Source: Bacillota bacterium
GTDB lineage: Bacteria; Bacillota; Clostridia; Lachnospirales; Lachnospiraceae
Reading direction: 5' to 3'
Length of the DNA stretch: 64,000 nt
Assembly: GCA_023418475.1 (NCBI GenBank)
Contig: JAEZZO010000055.1
Coordinates: forward strand, 1 to 64,000
Part shown: positions 53,328 to 62,688 of the stretch, piece by piece
Layout of the letters: the number at the start of each line of letters is the position of its first letter
How positions within the stretch are numbered: the first letter of the stretch is position 1
Translations under genes and position numbers: made by a program
Notes under the pieces: generated by a model
Told to the model about the DNA's origin: nothing
Database searches by the model: none
Seen by the model: the letters and a program-made list of their open reading frames with translations, nothing else

Positions 53328-55613
53328 ATGGAAGAAAAGAAAGAGTTTTTGGCAAGCGATATGGAAATAATGCCTGCCACAAGTGTGCCGGCTGATTTTA
53401 CAGCTCCGGAAATCCTTTATAGAGAATTAATTGATAAAATTCGCAGCTACCATCCTTCCGCGGATATTTCCATGGTCGAGAAGGCTTACCATATTGCAGA
53501 TGACGCACATAAAGACCAGCTTCGAAAATCAGGAGAGCCTTATATTATTCATCCGCTCTGCGTTGCGAATATACTGGCAGAACTGGAGCTTGACAAGGAA
53601 AGTATTATTGCAGGCATACTCCATGATGTCGTAGAGGATACGGTACTTACAACCGAGCAGATTGCGGAGATGTTTTCGGATGAAATTGCGCTTTTGGTAG
53701 ACGGTGTTACAAAGCTGACCCAGTTGAATATGGATAAGGTAGAGCTGCAGGCAGAAAATTTGAGAAAAATGTTTCTTGCTATGGCAAAGGATATCCGTGT
53801 TATCCTTATCAAACTTGCAGACCGTCTGCATAATATGCGTACTCTAAAATATATGACACCCGAAAAACAGAGAGAAAAAGCCAGGGAAACGATGGAAATC
53901 TATGCTCCGATCGCGCAGAGACTTGGTATCAGCAAGATAAAAATAGAACTGGATGATTTATCGTTAAAATATCTGGAACCGGAGGTTTACCAGGATCTTG
54001 CGGAGAAGATAGCAACCAAAAGGGGCGAACGGCAGTCATATATTGAAGAGGTTGTAAATGAAGTAAAAGAACACATTGAGGATGCCGGAATTGATGCAAA
54101 AGTGGACGGCAGAATTAAACATTTCTTCAGTATCTATAAGAAAATGGTAAATCAGAATAAAACACTGGAACAGATCTATGATTTATTTGCTGTTCGTATT
54201 ATTGTTGATTCTGTAAAGGACTGCTATGCTGCACTGGGAGTTATCCATGAGATGTATAAACCGATTCCCGGACGTTTCAAGGATTATATTGCTATGCCAA
54301 AGCCAAATATGTATCAATCCCTCCATACTACCTTGATCGGGCCAAAAGGAACCCCCTTTGAGATCCAGATACGTACTTATGATATGCACCGGACAGCGGA
54401 ATATGGTATTGCAGCCCACTGGAAGTATAAGGAAGGACAAAATGGTAAGGGCGGAAGCGCAAACTCTGAGGAAGAGAAGCTCACTTGGCTTCGTCAGGTA
54501 CTGGAATGGCAGAAGGACATGTCAGATAATAAAGAATTCCTTAGTCTGATTAAGAGTGATTTTGATTTGTTCTCCGACAGTGTATATGCTTTTACCCCAA
54601 CCGGTGATGTTAAGACACTGCCTGCCGGCTCCAATCCGATTGACTTTGCCTTCAGTATCCATAGTGCGGTTGGGAATAAAATGGTTGGTGCAAGGGTTAA
54701 CGGAAAATTGGTGCCGATTGATTATGTGATACAAAACGGTGACCGTATTGAGATTTTAACCTCACAGAATTCAAAAGGGCCGAGCCGTGACTGGCTTGCC
54801 ATTGTTAAGAGTACGCAGGCTAAGAATAAGATTAACCAATGGTTTAAAACAGAGCTGAAAGAAGATAATATAACCAGAGGCAAGGAATTAATTATCAGCT
54901 ACTGTAAGGCAAAAGGTATTGTTTTAAGTGACCTTTTGAAGACTGAATTCACAACTGTGGTAATGCGCAAATATGGTTTCCGGGATTGGGATTCTGTGCT
55001 CGCTGCGATTGGCCACGGAGGTCTGAAAGAAGGCCAGATTGTGAATAAGCTGCAGGAGGAATATAAAAAGAAATACAAAAAAGAGATCACCGATGAGAAT
55101 GTACTGGACACAATTTCTGAGATCAAGGAAAAATTACCGCAGAAGAAATCCAAGAGTGGTATTGTGGTGGAAGGTATTCATGATGTTGCGGTTCGCTTTT
55201 CCAGATGTTGCAGTCCGGTTCCGGGAGATGAAATCGTTGGATTTGTTACCCGTGGAAGGGGAGTATCCATCCATCGCACCGACTGTATTAATGTAATTAA
55301 CCTTCCGGAGGAAGACAGAGTTCGTCTTATATCTGCAGAGTGGAATGTTGCGGATGGCAGAACGGATGAAGGTGTTTACAGTGCGGAAATTAAGATCTTT
55401 GCCAATAATCGCAGTGGAGTCCTTGTGGATCTGTCCAAGGTTTTAACTGAAAATAAAATAGATGTGACTTCCATGAATGTCAGAACCAGCAAGCAGGGAA
55501 CAGCTACCATCAGCATAAGTTTTGATATAAAAGGAAAAGAGCATCTGAATGAAATTATTGCAAAAATTCGGAATGTAGAAAGTGTTTTGGATATTGAACG
55601 TACAGCAGGGTAA
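53328..55613 (+). CDS. relA: Bifunctional (p)ppGpp synthetase/hydrolase
   Basis: This is a 761-aa long RSH protein. The N-terminal HD hydrolase has ILHDVVEDT near residue 97. The synthetase has YEQIYDLFAVRIIVDS-like sequence and KPNMYQSLHTTLIGP near residue 325. These are followed by a TGS domain (VYAFTPTGDVKTLPAGS), a zinc-finger-like region with RCCSPVPGDEIVGFVTRGRG, and a C-terminal ACT domain. ATG 53328 follows GGAAGGG; an upstream ATG at 53298 would add ten residues. It controls the stringent response. Confidence 0.95.
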   Translation: MEEKKEFLASDMEIMPATSVPADFTAPEILYRELIDKIRSYHPSADISMVEKAYHIADDAHKDQLRKSGEPYIIHPLCVANILAELELDKESIIAGILHDVVEDTVLTTEQIAEMFSDEIALLVDGVTKLTQLNMDKVELQAENLRKMFLAMAKDIRVILIKLADRLHNMRTLKYMTPEKQREKARETMEIYAPIAQRLGISKIKIELDDLSLKYLEPEVYQDLAEKIATKRGERQSYIEEVVNEVKEHIEDAGIDAKVDGRIKHFFSIYKKMVNQNKTLEQIYDLFAVRIIVDSVKDCYAALGVIHEMYKPIPGRFKDYIAMPKPNMYQSLHTTLIGPKGTPFEIQIRTYDMHRTAEYGIAAHWKYKEGQNGKGGSANSEEEKLTWLRQVLEWQKDMSDNKEFLSLIKSDFDLFSDSVYAFTPTGDVKTLPAGSNPIDFAFSIHSAVGNKMVGARVNGKLVPIDYVIQNGDRIEILTSQNSKGPSRDWLAIVKSTQAKNKINQWFKTELKEDNITRGKELIISYCKAKGIVLSDLLKTEFTTVVMRKYGFRDWDSVLAAIGHGGLKEGQIVNKLQEEYKKKYKKEITDENVLDTISEIKEKLPQKKSKSGIVVEGIHDVAVRFSRCCSPVPGDEIVGFVTRGRGVSIHRTDCINVINLPEEDRVRLISAEWNVADGRTDEGVYSAEIKIFANNRSGVLVDLSKVLTENKIDVTSMNVRTSKQGTATISISFDIKGKEHLNEIIAKIRNVESVLDIERTAG

Positions 55614-55643
55614 TTGGATTTGGAGGTAAGAGTAAAAGAAAAA

Positions 55644-55727
55644 CCACTTTCACTCACAAAGTTTGTGCCTGCGTAATCCTCGGCGCAAACTTAATATGCG
55701 CACACAACATGCGCAGGAATGAGGCAA
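55644..55727 (+). repeat. Palindrome family B element before the MBL gene
   Basis: ACCACTTTCAC is followed by AAGTTTGTGC (55659-55668), which pairs with GCGCAAACTT (55683-55692). Then TGCGC (55697-55701) pairs with GCGCA (55711-55715), and GAATGAGG supplies the ribosome binding site. The organisation matches the 52687 element. Confidence 0.7.
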
Positions 55728-55730
55728 ATA

Positions 55731-56366
55731 ATGATTAATTTTCGTATGAAAGCCTTAGTTCTTGGAATGGTACAGACCAATTGCTATATTATAAGCAATG
55801 GCGATACCAAAGAGGCTATTGTAATTGATCCGGCAGATAATGCGGATAAAATAGAACAATATCTTAAAGCAAATGACCTCGTGTGCGGAGACATTCTTCT
55901 TACACATGGTCATTTTGACCATATAATGGCAGCAAAAGAACTTTCACAACAATTGCATGCAAAAATATATGCGTGTGCAGCGGAAGCAGAATTACTTTTC
56001 AGACCGGAATTAAATGCATCTTCCCAAATCGGAAGAGAATGCAGTGTTATTGCGGATATTTGGCTTCAGGATGAGCAGGAGTTAAAGCTTGCCGGCTTTA
56101 CCATCAAAGTAATTCATACACCGGGGCATACGGCTGGAGGTGTCTGTTATTATTTTACCGGACAGGGCATACTCCTTAGCGGAGATACTCTGTTTTGTGA
56201 GAGTATCGGAAGAAGTGACCTTCCTACCGGTAATGGAAGCCTGCTTGTAGCTTCTATTCAAAGTAAATTAATGCCTCTGGAGGATACAGTTAAGGTGTTC
56301 CCGGGGCATGGTAGTTCTACAACGATTGGGTACGAACGGGAGCATAACCTTTATTTATTGTATTAA
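55731..56366 (+). CDS. MBL-fold hydrolase, glyoxalase II-like
   Basis: This is a 211-aa metallo-hydrolase of the YqgX/GloB-like type. Metal motifs are LTHGHFDHIMA near residue 57, VIHTPGHTAGG near residue 130, LSGDTLFCESIGRSDL near residue 150 and VFPGHGSSTTIG near residue 190. I chose ATG 55731 because ATGAGG is six bases upstream; an ORF start inside the repeat is rejected. It is conserved between relA and hemZ in Clostridia. Confidence 0.85.
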   Translation: MINFRMKALVLGMVQTNCYIISNGDTKEAIVIDPADNADKIEQYLKANDLVCGDILLTHGHFDHIMAAKELSQQLHAKIYACAAEAELLFRPELNASSQIGRECSVIADIWLQDEQELKLAGFTIKVIHTPGHTAGGVCYYFTGQGILLSGDTLFCESIGRSDLPTGNGSLLVASIQSKLMPLEDTVKVFPGHGSSTTIGYEREHNLYLLY

Positions 56367-56376
56367 TATTTCGATT

Positions 56377-56430
56377 GTCAAAAACCTGATACAGATTATG
56401 TTGATGAATATACATGCACTCATATTCATC
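56377..56430 (-). repeat. Dispersed hairpin repeat, family A, inverted copy
   Basis: Read on the minus strand it starts GATGAATATGAGTGCATG and ends ATCAGGTTTTTGAC, closely following the 3115-3178 half of copy 1. GATGAATAT and ATATTCATC form its inner stem. Confidence 0.6.
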
Positions 56431-56502
56431 GGGCAATCATTACATTTTCTTAATATAATAATAAAGTTAAAACAAAAAATGAGATGAAATACGGAGTTAA
56501 AA

Positions 56503-58032
56503 ATGATTACAATCAGATTATCGGATAAGGCTTATGAGAATGATGTATATCCTTTGGTAAAGGCGTTCTATCCCGATGAAACGGTTAAGGTTTGCAGGGA
56601 GGAACTAGAGAGTGGTGCTTTGTCGGAGAAACAGAGCGAAAAATCTGTTGAGGAGAATAAGGGTAGCTTATGCGAAACTGATTTTGCGACGTCTTTAGAG
56701 ATTGAGATTCTTTTTTTAGAGCAGAAAATAGAGATAATATTTACTTTTGAGGGATTAAAAGAAAGCCATCAGCGATCTATTTCTATGGGAAACTCTATAG
56801 CAGATTATAAAAATACTATGAAACGGTTTCTTTATGATGTGCTTTCAGAATTGACCGAAAAAAAGCTCCCCTGGGGTATTTTAACCGGTATCCGTCCTAC
56901 AAAACTGGTACTGGAGATGCTTTGCCGGGATATGTCGGAGGAAGCAATTCATCGTAAGATGAGAGAAGAATATTTATGCTCGGATGTTAAGACGGATCTT
57001 AGTATTCGGATTGCGAAGAGAGAAATAGATCTACTGGAGGAAATGGATTATAAGAACGGCTATAGTCTTTATATCGGAATACCCTTCTGTCCCAGTACTT
57101 GTTTGTATTGCTCTTTTACTTCCTATTCCGTTGCCAAATTCTCTGATCTTGTGGAGGATTATCTGGCTGCACTGGAGAAAGAAATACGGTTTGGTGCAAA
57201 ATGCTTTCCGAATAAAAAACTGACTACTGTTTATTTTGGCGGCGGAACTCCCACTACTCTGACGGCAGCTCAACTTGACCGGTTACTGGGTTTGGTGAAG
57301 GAATGCTTTGATTTTACTTATGTGAAGGAATTCTGCGTGGAAGCTGGGCGACCGGACAGTATTACCATGGAGAAGCTTGAGGTTTTGAAGAAGTGGGGAG
57401 TTGACCGAATCTCCATTAATCCTCAGAGCATGCAGCAGAAAACGCTTGATATTATAGGAAGAAAGCATACCGTGGAGGATATCGTGGAGGCTTTTTGTAT
57501 GGCGAGGGAGACCGGTCATAATAATATTAATATGGATATTATTATCGGATTGCCGGGCGAGAATCCTGGGGATGTAAAAGATACCTTGCGCCGTATTGCA
57601 CAGCTTAATCCAGAGAGCCTTACAGTGCATACACTTGCGCTAAAGCGCGCAGCCAGACTTAATCTGGAGAAAAAAAATTACGAAATGATAAAAGCTGTCG
57701 GAGTGCCTGAGATGCTATTAGAGACTATGCAATTTGCAGAAAGAAACAATTATCTTCCGTATTATCTTTACCGGCAGAAGAATATGTCAGACAACCTTGA
57801 AAATATAGGCTATGCCAGATATGGTAAGGAAGGACTCTATAATATCTTAATCATGGAAGAAAAACAGACGATTCTTGCACTGGGAGCCGGTGCAATGTCT
57901 AAGTTTGTATTCCAGGAAGAGAATCGTATTGAAAGAGTGGACAGTGTCAAAAGTATCACAGATTATATCGAAAGAATAGATGAGATGTTATCAAGGAAGC
58001 GGGATTTTATCCAGAACAATCCGGGGATGTAG
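56503..58032 (+). CDS. hemZ: Coproporphyrinogen dehydrogenase HemZ
   Basis: This 509-aa radical-SAM enzyme is for heme-type porphyrin synthesis in anaerobes, or a close HemN/HemW relative. The N-terminal ~160 residues are HemZ-specific. The cluster motif FCPSTCLYCSFTSY is near residue 195 (CX3CX2C), followed by TVYFGGGTPTTLTAAQLDRL and DRISINPQSM. The start follows CGGAG. The gene lies between the MBL gene and hisS, as in many Clostridia. Other heme genes are not nearby, so the true substrate is not proven. Confidence 0.9.
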   Translation: MITIRLSDKAYENDVYPLVKAFYPDETVKVCREELESGALSEKQSEKSVEENKGSLCETDFATSLEIEILFLEQKIEIIFTFEGLKESHQRSISMGNSIADYKNTMKRFLYDVLSELTEKKLPWGILTGIRPTKLVLEMLCRDMSEEAIHRKMREEYLCSDVKTDLSIRIAKREIDLLEEMDYKNGYSLYIGIPFCPSTCLYCSFTSYSVAKFSDLVEDYLAALEKEIRFGAKCFPNKKLTTVYFGGGTPTTLTAAQLDRLLGLVKECFDFTYVKEFCVEAGRPDSITMEKLEVLKKWGVDRISINPQSMQQKTLDIIGRKHTVEDIVEAFCMARETGHNNINMDIIIGLPGENPGDVKDTLRRIAQLNPESLTVHTLALKRAARLNLEKKNYEMIKAVGVPEMLLETMQFAERNNYLPYYLYRQKNMSDNLENIGYARYGKEGLYNILIMEEKQTILALGAGAMSKFVFQEENRIERVDSVKSITDYIERIDEMLSRKRDFIQNNPGM

Positions 58033-58070
58033 ACGCTTCCAAAAAATAAAACGTTAGATGGAGGATAAAG

Positions 58071-59315
58071 ATGATTACACAAAGACCAAAGGGAACGCAG
58101 GACTGGTATGGTTCTAATATGCATAAGCGTACGATCATAGAGGCTAAGGCAAGGAAAATATGTAAAGCTTATCATATAAAGGAAATAATCACTCCGGTTT
58201 TTGAACATACTATATTATTTCAACGTGGAGTTGGCGAAACTACGGATGTAGTTCAAAAGGAAATGTATACCTTTGATGATAAAGGAAACCGTAGTGTAAC
58301 GCTGAAACCCGAAGGTACTGCGGGTTCAGTACGAGCTTTCCTGGAAAACAGTATGTACGCTGAGAGCCAGCCAACAAAGCTCTTTTATATCACACCCGCT
58401 TTCCGTTATGAAAATCCACAAAGCGGAAGACTCCGTCAGCATCATCAGTTTGGCGTGGAATTATTTGGATCTTCCAGTCCCTTGGCGGAGGTAGAGATCA
58501 TCACATTACTTACAGAATTTATGAAGGACCTTGGATTAAAAGGTGCAAAGCTCCATATTAACAGTATTGGCTGCGGAAATTGCCGTAAGATTTATAATGA
58601 AGCACTTCTCACCTATCTAAAGAAGCATGAGGAGCAGCTTTGCCCCACCTGCCGCGAGAGAATGCTTAAGAATCCGCTTCGGGTAATTGATTGTAAGGTG
58701 CCATCCTGTAAGGAAATTGTGAAGGATGCGCCGAGAACAATTGAATATCTGGATGAGGAATGTAAAAACCATTTTGAAGAGCTAAAGCAGCTGCTGACCC
58801 AGCTTTCAATTCCCTTCGAAGTGGATACTGGAATAGTAAGAGGTTTGGATTATTATACTAAAACAGTTTTTGAATTTGTAAATGCCGATGGCTTTACGAT
58901 ATGCGGCGGCGGAAGATATGATAATTTGATACACGAGATAGATGAGAGGCAGGACATCCCGGCAGTCGGTTTTGGCTTTGGTATTGAACGTATCATTAAT
59001 GAGTTAACCGCCGAAGGGGTAGAGCTTGACCCGGAGCCGGAAGTGGAACTGTATATCGGTATTCTGGGGAAGGAGGCGAAAGCTTCTGCCTATCAGCTGG
59101 TTTCGAAGCTTCGCGGAGCGGGCGTTGTCGTGGAAACCGACTATATGGATCGAAGTGTAAAAGCACAGATGAAATATGCCAATAAAATAGGTGCGAAGAA
59201 TACTGTTATTATAGGAGCGGATGAAATAAGCAATAATAAAGCTTATGTGAAAAATATGGAAACCGGAGAGCAGACAGAAGTAAGTCTGGATAATATTACT
59301 GAATTGTTTCTGTAA
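58071..59315 (+). CDS. hisS: Histidine-tRNA ligase
   Basis: This 414-aa class II aminoacyl-tRNA synthetase charges tRNA-His. Motif 2 is FRYENPQSGRLRQHHQFGVE near residues 109-128. The HisA boxes are GLDYYTKTVFEF and GGGRYDNL. The C-terminal anticodon-binding domain covers about residues 325-414. ATG follows GGAGGATAAAG. It is the last gene of the block and is followed by a terminator. No T-box leader is visible. Confidence 0.95.
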   Translation: MITQRPKGTQDWYGSNMHKRTIIEAKARKICKAYHIKEIITPVFEHTILFQRGVGETTDVVQKEMYTFDDKGNRSVTLKPEGTAGSVRAFLENSMYAESQPTKLFYITPAFRYENPQSGRLRQHHQFGVELFGSSSPLAEVEIITLLTEFMKDLGLKGAKLHINSIGCGNCRKIYNEALLTYLKKHEEQLCPTCRERMLKNPLRVIDCKVPSCKEIVKDAPRTIEYLDEECKNHFEELKQLLTQLSIPFEVDTGIVRGLDYYTKTVFEFVNADGFTICGGGRYDNLIHEIDERQDIPAVGFGFGIERIINELTAEGVELDPEPEVELYIGILGKEAKASAYQLVSKLRGAGVVVETDYMDRSVKAQMKYANKIGAKNTVIIGADEISNNKAYVKNMETGEQTEVSLDNITELFL

Positions 59316-59396
59316 TGTTACGGGAGTAAGTTTGAAAAAAAATCACTTTCAAACTATTTAGGATAGCCTAACGCGTAAGAGATTGTATTGAATAAG

Positions 59397-59436
59397 AAAA
59401 AAAGGGTTGGAATAAATAGTATTCCAACCCTTTTTT
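59397..59436 (+). terminator. Strong terminator after hisS
   Basis: AAAAAGGGTTGGAATA and TATTCCAACCCTTTTT form a perfect 16-bp stem with a short loop and a T-tract. Confidence 0.85.
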
Positions 59437-59539
59437 CGCTCAGCAAAAGTGCATGTTTATGTGTACACACGTTTTGCATTAGACATAATAGACTATATTA
59501 CAACAATATATATGAAATATGTTCAAATTAATGTAATTA
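59437..59539. other. AT-rich spacer before the MCP promoter
   Basis: No gene is visible. Together with 59316-59396, which carries AGTTTGAAA paired with a TTTCAAACT copy like a degenerate family B element, and the MCP leader, it makes a 380-bp gap. Confidence 0.4.
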
Positions 59540-59568
59540 TTGACAATGGATATTGTTAAAAGTATAAT
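59540..59568 (+). promoter_or_regulatory. Consensus promoter of the MCP gene
   Basis: TTGACA (59540-59545) and TATAAT (59563-59568) are exactly 17 bp apart, a full sigma-A consensus. It implies a leader of about 120 nt. Confidence 0.8.
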
Positions 59569-59695
59569 ATTCTCATAGGTGTAAGTACTCACTTCACGTA
59601 CATACAATATATGTAAACTAACTATGTAATCCGGAAAATAATGCTCTGTGAAACTTGCAACTGAATCCACACTTTTACCTTAAGGAGGAATAACT

Positions 59696-61531
59696 ATGAA
59701 GTTATACGAAAATGCAAAAATATCTGTAAAACTCATCATTGGTTTTTTGCTGGTGGCTCTTATTGGAGCAATAATCGGAACGGTAGGTATACTAAACATA
59801 TATAAAATGAAGAGTGCGGATTCGACACTTTTTAAAGAAAATACACTTGGTGTTACTTATGCGAGTAGCGCTGGCACTTTTTTCCAAAGACTTCGATATA
59901 ATGTTCTGGAATTAACAATACTAAATACAGAGGAAGAAAGAGATTCCAGTGTGAGAAAAATTCAGGAATTTACCGTGACGATCGAGGATTTGCTCACAAA
60001 GTATGAAAAACGTATCCGCAGTAAAGATGACAGGGCGCAATATGAGAATCTGAAGAAAACATGGGCGACCTATAATGGATATATTAAGGATATTCTCCAA
60101 TCCGTCCAAGAAAATAAAATGGAGAGAGCCAAGCAGATCATCCTGGTAGATTCCGATACGGCAACCATGGAGTTTAAAACAGGTCTGGAGAATATTCTGG
60201 CTTATAATAACACTTTGGCGGAGAAAGTAGCGCGGGACAATGAAATATTGGCCAGCCAAACAGGCATAACCATGATTATCATAATATTGGCCGGTGCTGT
60301 AGTATCAATCGTATTGGGAGTGTTCATAGCACGTTCCATAAGTAAGCCGATAGCTGCAATTGTAGAAGCCGCAGAGAAGCTTGCAGTAGGTGATATTAAC
60401 CTGAATGTGAAGAGTGACAGAAAAGACGAGATAGGAAGCCTTTTGTCATCCTTTGAAAAGATGATTCGAAATATACGTAACCAAGCATTGACAGCAGAAA
60501 AAATTGCAGATGGAGATTTGACGCTTGAAGTAGAGATCCGTTCCGAAAATGATCTTCTCGGCAGGAAATTATCGGAGATGGTACATAACAATAATGAATT
60601 ATTATCGGGAATAGCATCCACCTCCGAACAGGTTGCTGTCGGAGCAAGACAAGTATCGGATGCAGGCCTGGCCCTATCGCAGGGAGCTACGGAACAAGCT
60701 AGTTCTGTGGAAGAACTTACAGCATCGCTGGAAGAAATTGCATCTCAGACTGAACTGAACGCGCAGAACGCAAAACAGGCTAATGAACTAGCGGAAGATG
60801 CGAAAAATAATGCAGTACAGGGGAACAGTCAAATGGGTGAAATGCTTATGGCAATGAAGGATATCAATGAATCGTCCGCAAACATCTCAAAAGTCATTAA
60901 AGTAATTGATGATATTGCATTTCAGACAAACATTCTTGCACTGAATGCTGCAGTGGAAGCAGCGAGAGCGGGTCAGCACGGGAAAGGATTTGCGGTGGTT
61001 GCAGAGGAAGTAAGAAACCTTGCTGCCAGGTCTGCTAATGCAGCAAAGGAAACCACAGCTATGATTGAAGGATCGATTAAGAAGGCAGAAGGTGGTACTA
61101 AAATCGCAAATGAAACAGCACAGGCTTTAAATAAAATAGTAAGCGGTGTGGAAAAGGTAGCTGTCCTGGTTCATAATATTGCAATTGCATCCAGTGAGCA
61201 GGCTTCGGGAATTTCGCAAATTAATCAAGGTATTATGCAGGTGTCCCAGGTTGTTCAGACAAATTCAGCGACGGCACAGGAGAGCGCATCTGCAAGTGAA
61301 GAATTATCAAATCAAGCTGCTTTACTGAAAGAAACGGTAAGTAAATATAAATTGAAAAAAATAGCAAAGAGGTCGGAGAGGTACGATGAACTCAGCCCTG
61401 AAGTATTGATGATGCTGGAGAATAGGAGTAATATGAAAAAAGGCAGCCCGAAAAATGACATTGAAAATACGGATTTCATGAAATCAAAAGCTAAGATTAT
61501 CTTAAATGATAAAGAGTATGGAAAATATTAA
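59696..61531 (+). CDS. Methyl-accepting chemotaxis protein
   Basis: This is a 611-aa membrane chemoreceptor. It has a first helix near residues 12-31, a four-helix-bundle-type sensor to ~180, a second helix MIIIILAGAVVSIVLGVFIA near 195-215, HAMP near 215-270, and a cytoplasmic signalling domain. The hairpin tip IDDIAFQTNILALNAAVEAA RAGQHGKGFAVVAEEVRNLA is near residues 403-442. The start follows AAGGAGG. It would signal through CheA and CheY encoded downstream. Confidence 0.92.
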   Translation: MKLYENAKISVKLIIGFLLVALIGAIIGTVGILNIYKMKSADSTLFKENTLGVTYASSAGTFFQRLRYNVLELTILNTEEERDSSVRKIQEFTVTIEDLLTKYEKRIRSKDDRAQYENLKKTWATYNGYIKDILQSVQENKMERAKQIILVDSDTATMEFKTGLENILAYNNTLAEKVARDNEILASQTGITMIIIILAGAVVSIVLGVFIARSISKPIAAIVEAAEKLAVGDINLNVKSDRKDEIGSLLSSFEKMIRNIRNQALTAEKIADGDLTLEVEIRSENDLLGRKLSEMVHNNNELLSGIASTSEQVAVGARQVSDAGLALSQGATEQASSVEELTASLEEIASQTELNAQNAKQANELAEDAKNNAVQGNSQMGEMLMAMKDINESSANISKVIKVIDDIAFQTNILALNAAVEAARAGQHGKGFAVVAEEVRNLAARSANAAKETTAMIEGSIKKAEGGTKIANETAQALNKIVSGVEKVAVLVHNIAIASSEQASGISQINQGIMQVSQVVQTNSATAQESASASEELSNQAALLKETVSKYKLKKIAKRSERYDELSPEVLMMLENRSNMKKGSPKNDIENTDFMKSKAKIILNDKEYGKY

Positions 61532-61610
61532 CATTGCGTATTTCACTGTCTATAATAATATGTATAAAATTCCTCATAAATTTACAAAATAAAACTTTAT
61601 CAGGCATACG

Positions 61611-61639
61611 TTGACAGTATTTCTTCGGATTAGTATAAT
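61611..61639 (+). promoter_or_regulatory. Consensus promoter of the TetR gene
   Basis: TTGACA (61611-61616) and TATAAT (61634-61639) are 17 bp apart, again a full sigma-A consensus. Confidence 0.8.
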
Positions 61640-61680
61640 ATACATGGATTGTAAGTAATTACTACGGTAGGTGAAAGAAA

Positions 61681-62268
61681 ATGGGATTGAATTTACTGCA
61701 CAGAAAAGAATATCTTGTAATGACAGCAATTGATATTATCGATGAGCTGGGAATACAGGGCTTTACAACAAGAGAGCTTGCGAGAAGACAGAGCGTTTCT
61801 GAAGCTACAATATTCCGGCACTATAAGAATAAGAATGAATTATTGCTGGCAGTACTAGATTATTACGCCCAGTTTGATGCAGATATTTTTCAATCCGTTC
61901 GGTTATCGGATTTAAAACCAATAGAGGCCATAAAATACAGCATGATGGCATATGCCGAATATTATGAAAACTATCCTGCGATTACTGCAATTACCCAGCT
62001 ATATGATGTGCTTCGATATGATTCTGATTTGGCAGATAAGGTCAGAAAGATACAGCATTATCGGACAAGGATGCTTACCCAATTAATTGATACTGCTCAA
62101 ATCGCAAGCGATATACCAAAGCAGTTTGACAGTGTGTATATAGCAGTATTAATTCTGGGTTTTATGAGGGAGATTTTCCTGAACTGGAGGCTTGACGGGT
62201 ATAGTTTTCCATTAAAGGAACGTATTAATGCAGCGCTGGATATGTATTTAGGCACTTTTCAAAACTAA
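61681..62268 (+). CDS. TetR family transcriptional regulator
   Basis: This 195-aa repressor-like protein has an N-terminal HTH, ELGIQGFTTRELARRQSVSE, followed by ATIFRHYKNKNELL (residues 22-55), typical of TetR/AcrR. The C-terminal ligand domain shows no known signature. It has its own consensus promoter and lies directly before cheY. It could control itself and the chemotaxis genes, which is inference. Confidence 0.88.
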   Translation: MGLNLLHRKEYLVMTAIDIIDELGIQGFTTRELARRQSVSEATIFRHYKNKNELLLAVLDYYAQFDADIFQSVRLSDLKPIEAIKYSMMAYAEYYENYPAITAITQLYDVLRYDSDLADKVRKIQHYRTRMLTQLIDTAQIASDIPKQFDSVYIAVLILGFMREIFLNWRLDGYSFPLKERINAALDMYLGTFQN

Positions 62269-62282
62269 TCTGAAGTGAGAAA

Positions 62283-62295
62283 GCCGCGAAGCGGC
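62283..62295 (+). repeat. GC hairpin before cheY
   Basis: GCCGC and GCGGC with loop GAA precede GGAGGTAACG and the cheY start. It resembles the GCCGC/GCGGC unit of the potC-potD repeats. Confidence 0.45.
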
Positions 62296-62311
62296 ACCGT
62301 GGAGGTAACGA

Positions 62312-62665
62312 ATGAAAAAGGTTTTAGTTGTAGATGATGCAGCATTTATGAGAATGGCAATACGTAATATTATTGAAAAGCAAGGTTTTCAGGTTGTCGG
62401 AGAAGCTGAAAACGGTTTGCTTGCAGTCAGTAAATATAAAGAACTTAAGCCGGATCTTGTTACGATGGACATAACTATGCCGGATATGACCGGATTGGAT
62501 GCATTGAAGGAGATTATGGCTTATGATCCCAACGCGAGAGTCGTAATGGTCTCCGCAATGGGCCAGCAGAATATGGTAATGGAAGCTATAATGGCCGGTG
62601 CGAAATCATTTATCGTAAAACCTTTTAAAGAGGAGCATGTTATATTAACTTTAAATAAAATTTGA
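62312..62665 (+). CDS. cheY: Chemotaxis response regulator CheY
   Basis: This is a 117-aa single receiver domain. KKVLVVDDAAFMRMAIRNII starts the protein, the phospho-Asp is in VTMDITMPDMTG near residue 53, and VMVSAM and FIVKPFKEE supply the switch Thr/Ser-equivalent and Lys. There is no output domain. GGAGG is close upstream. It is followed after 23 bp by cheA. Confidence 0.92.
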   Translation: MKKVLVVDDAAFMRMAIRNIIEKQGFQVVGEAENGLLAVSKYKELKPDLVTMDITMPDMTGLDALKEIMAYDPNARVVMVSAMGQQNMVMEAIMAGAKSFIVKPFKEEHVILTLNKI

Positions 62666-62688
62666 CAGAATATTAAGGGAGTGTTGGG

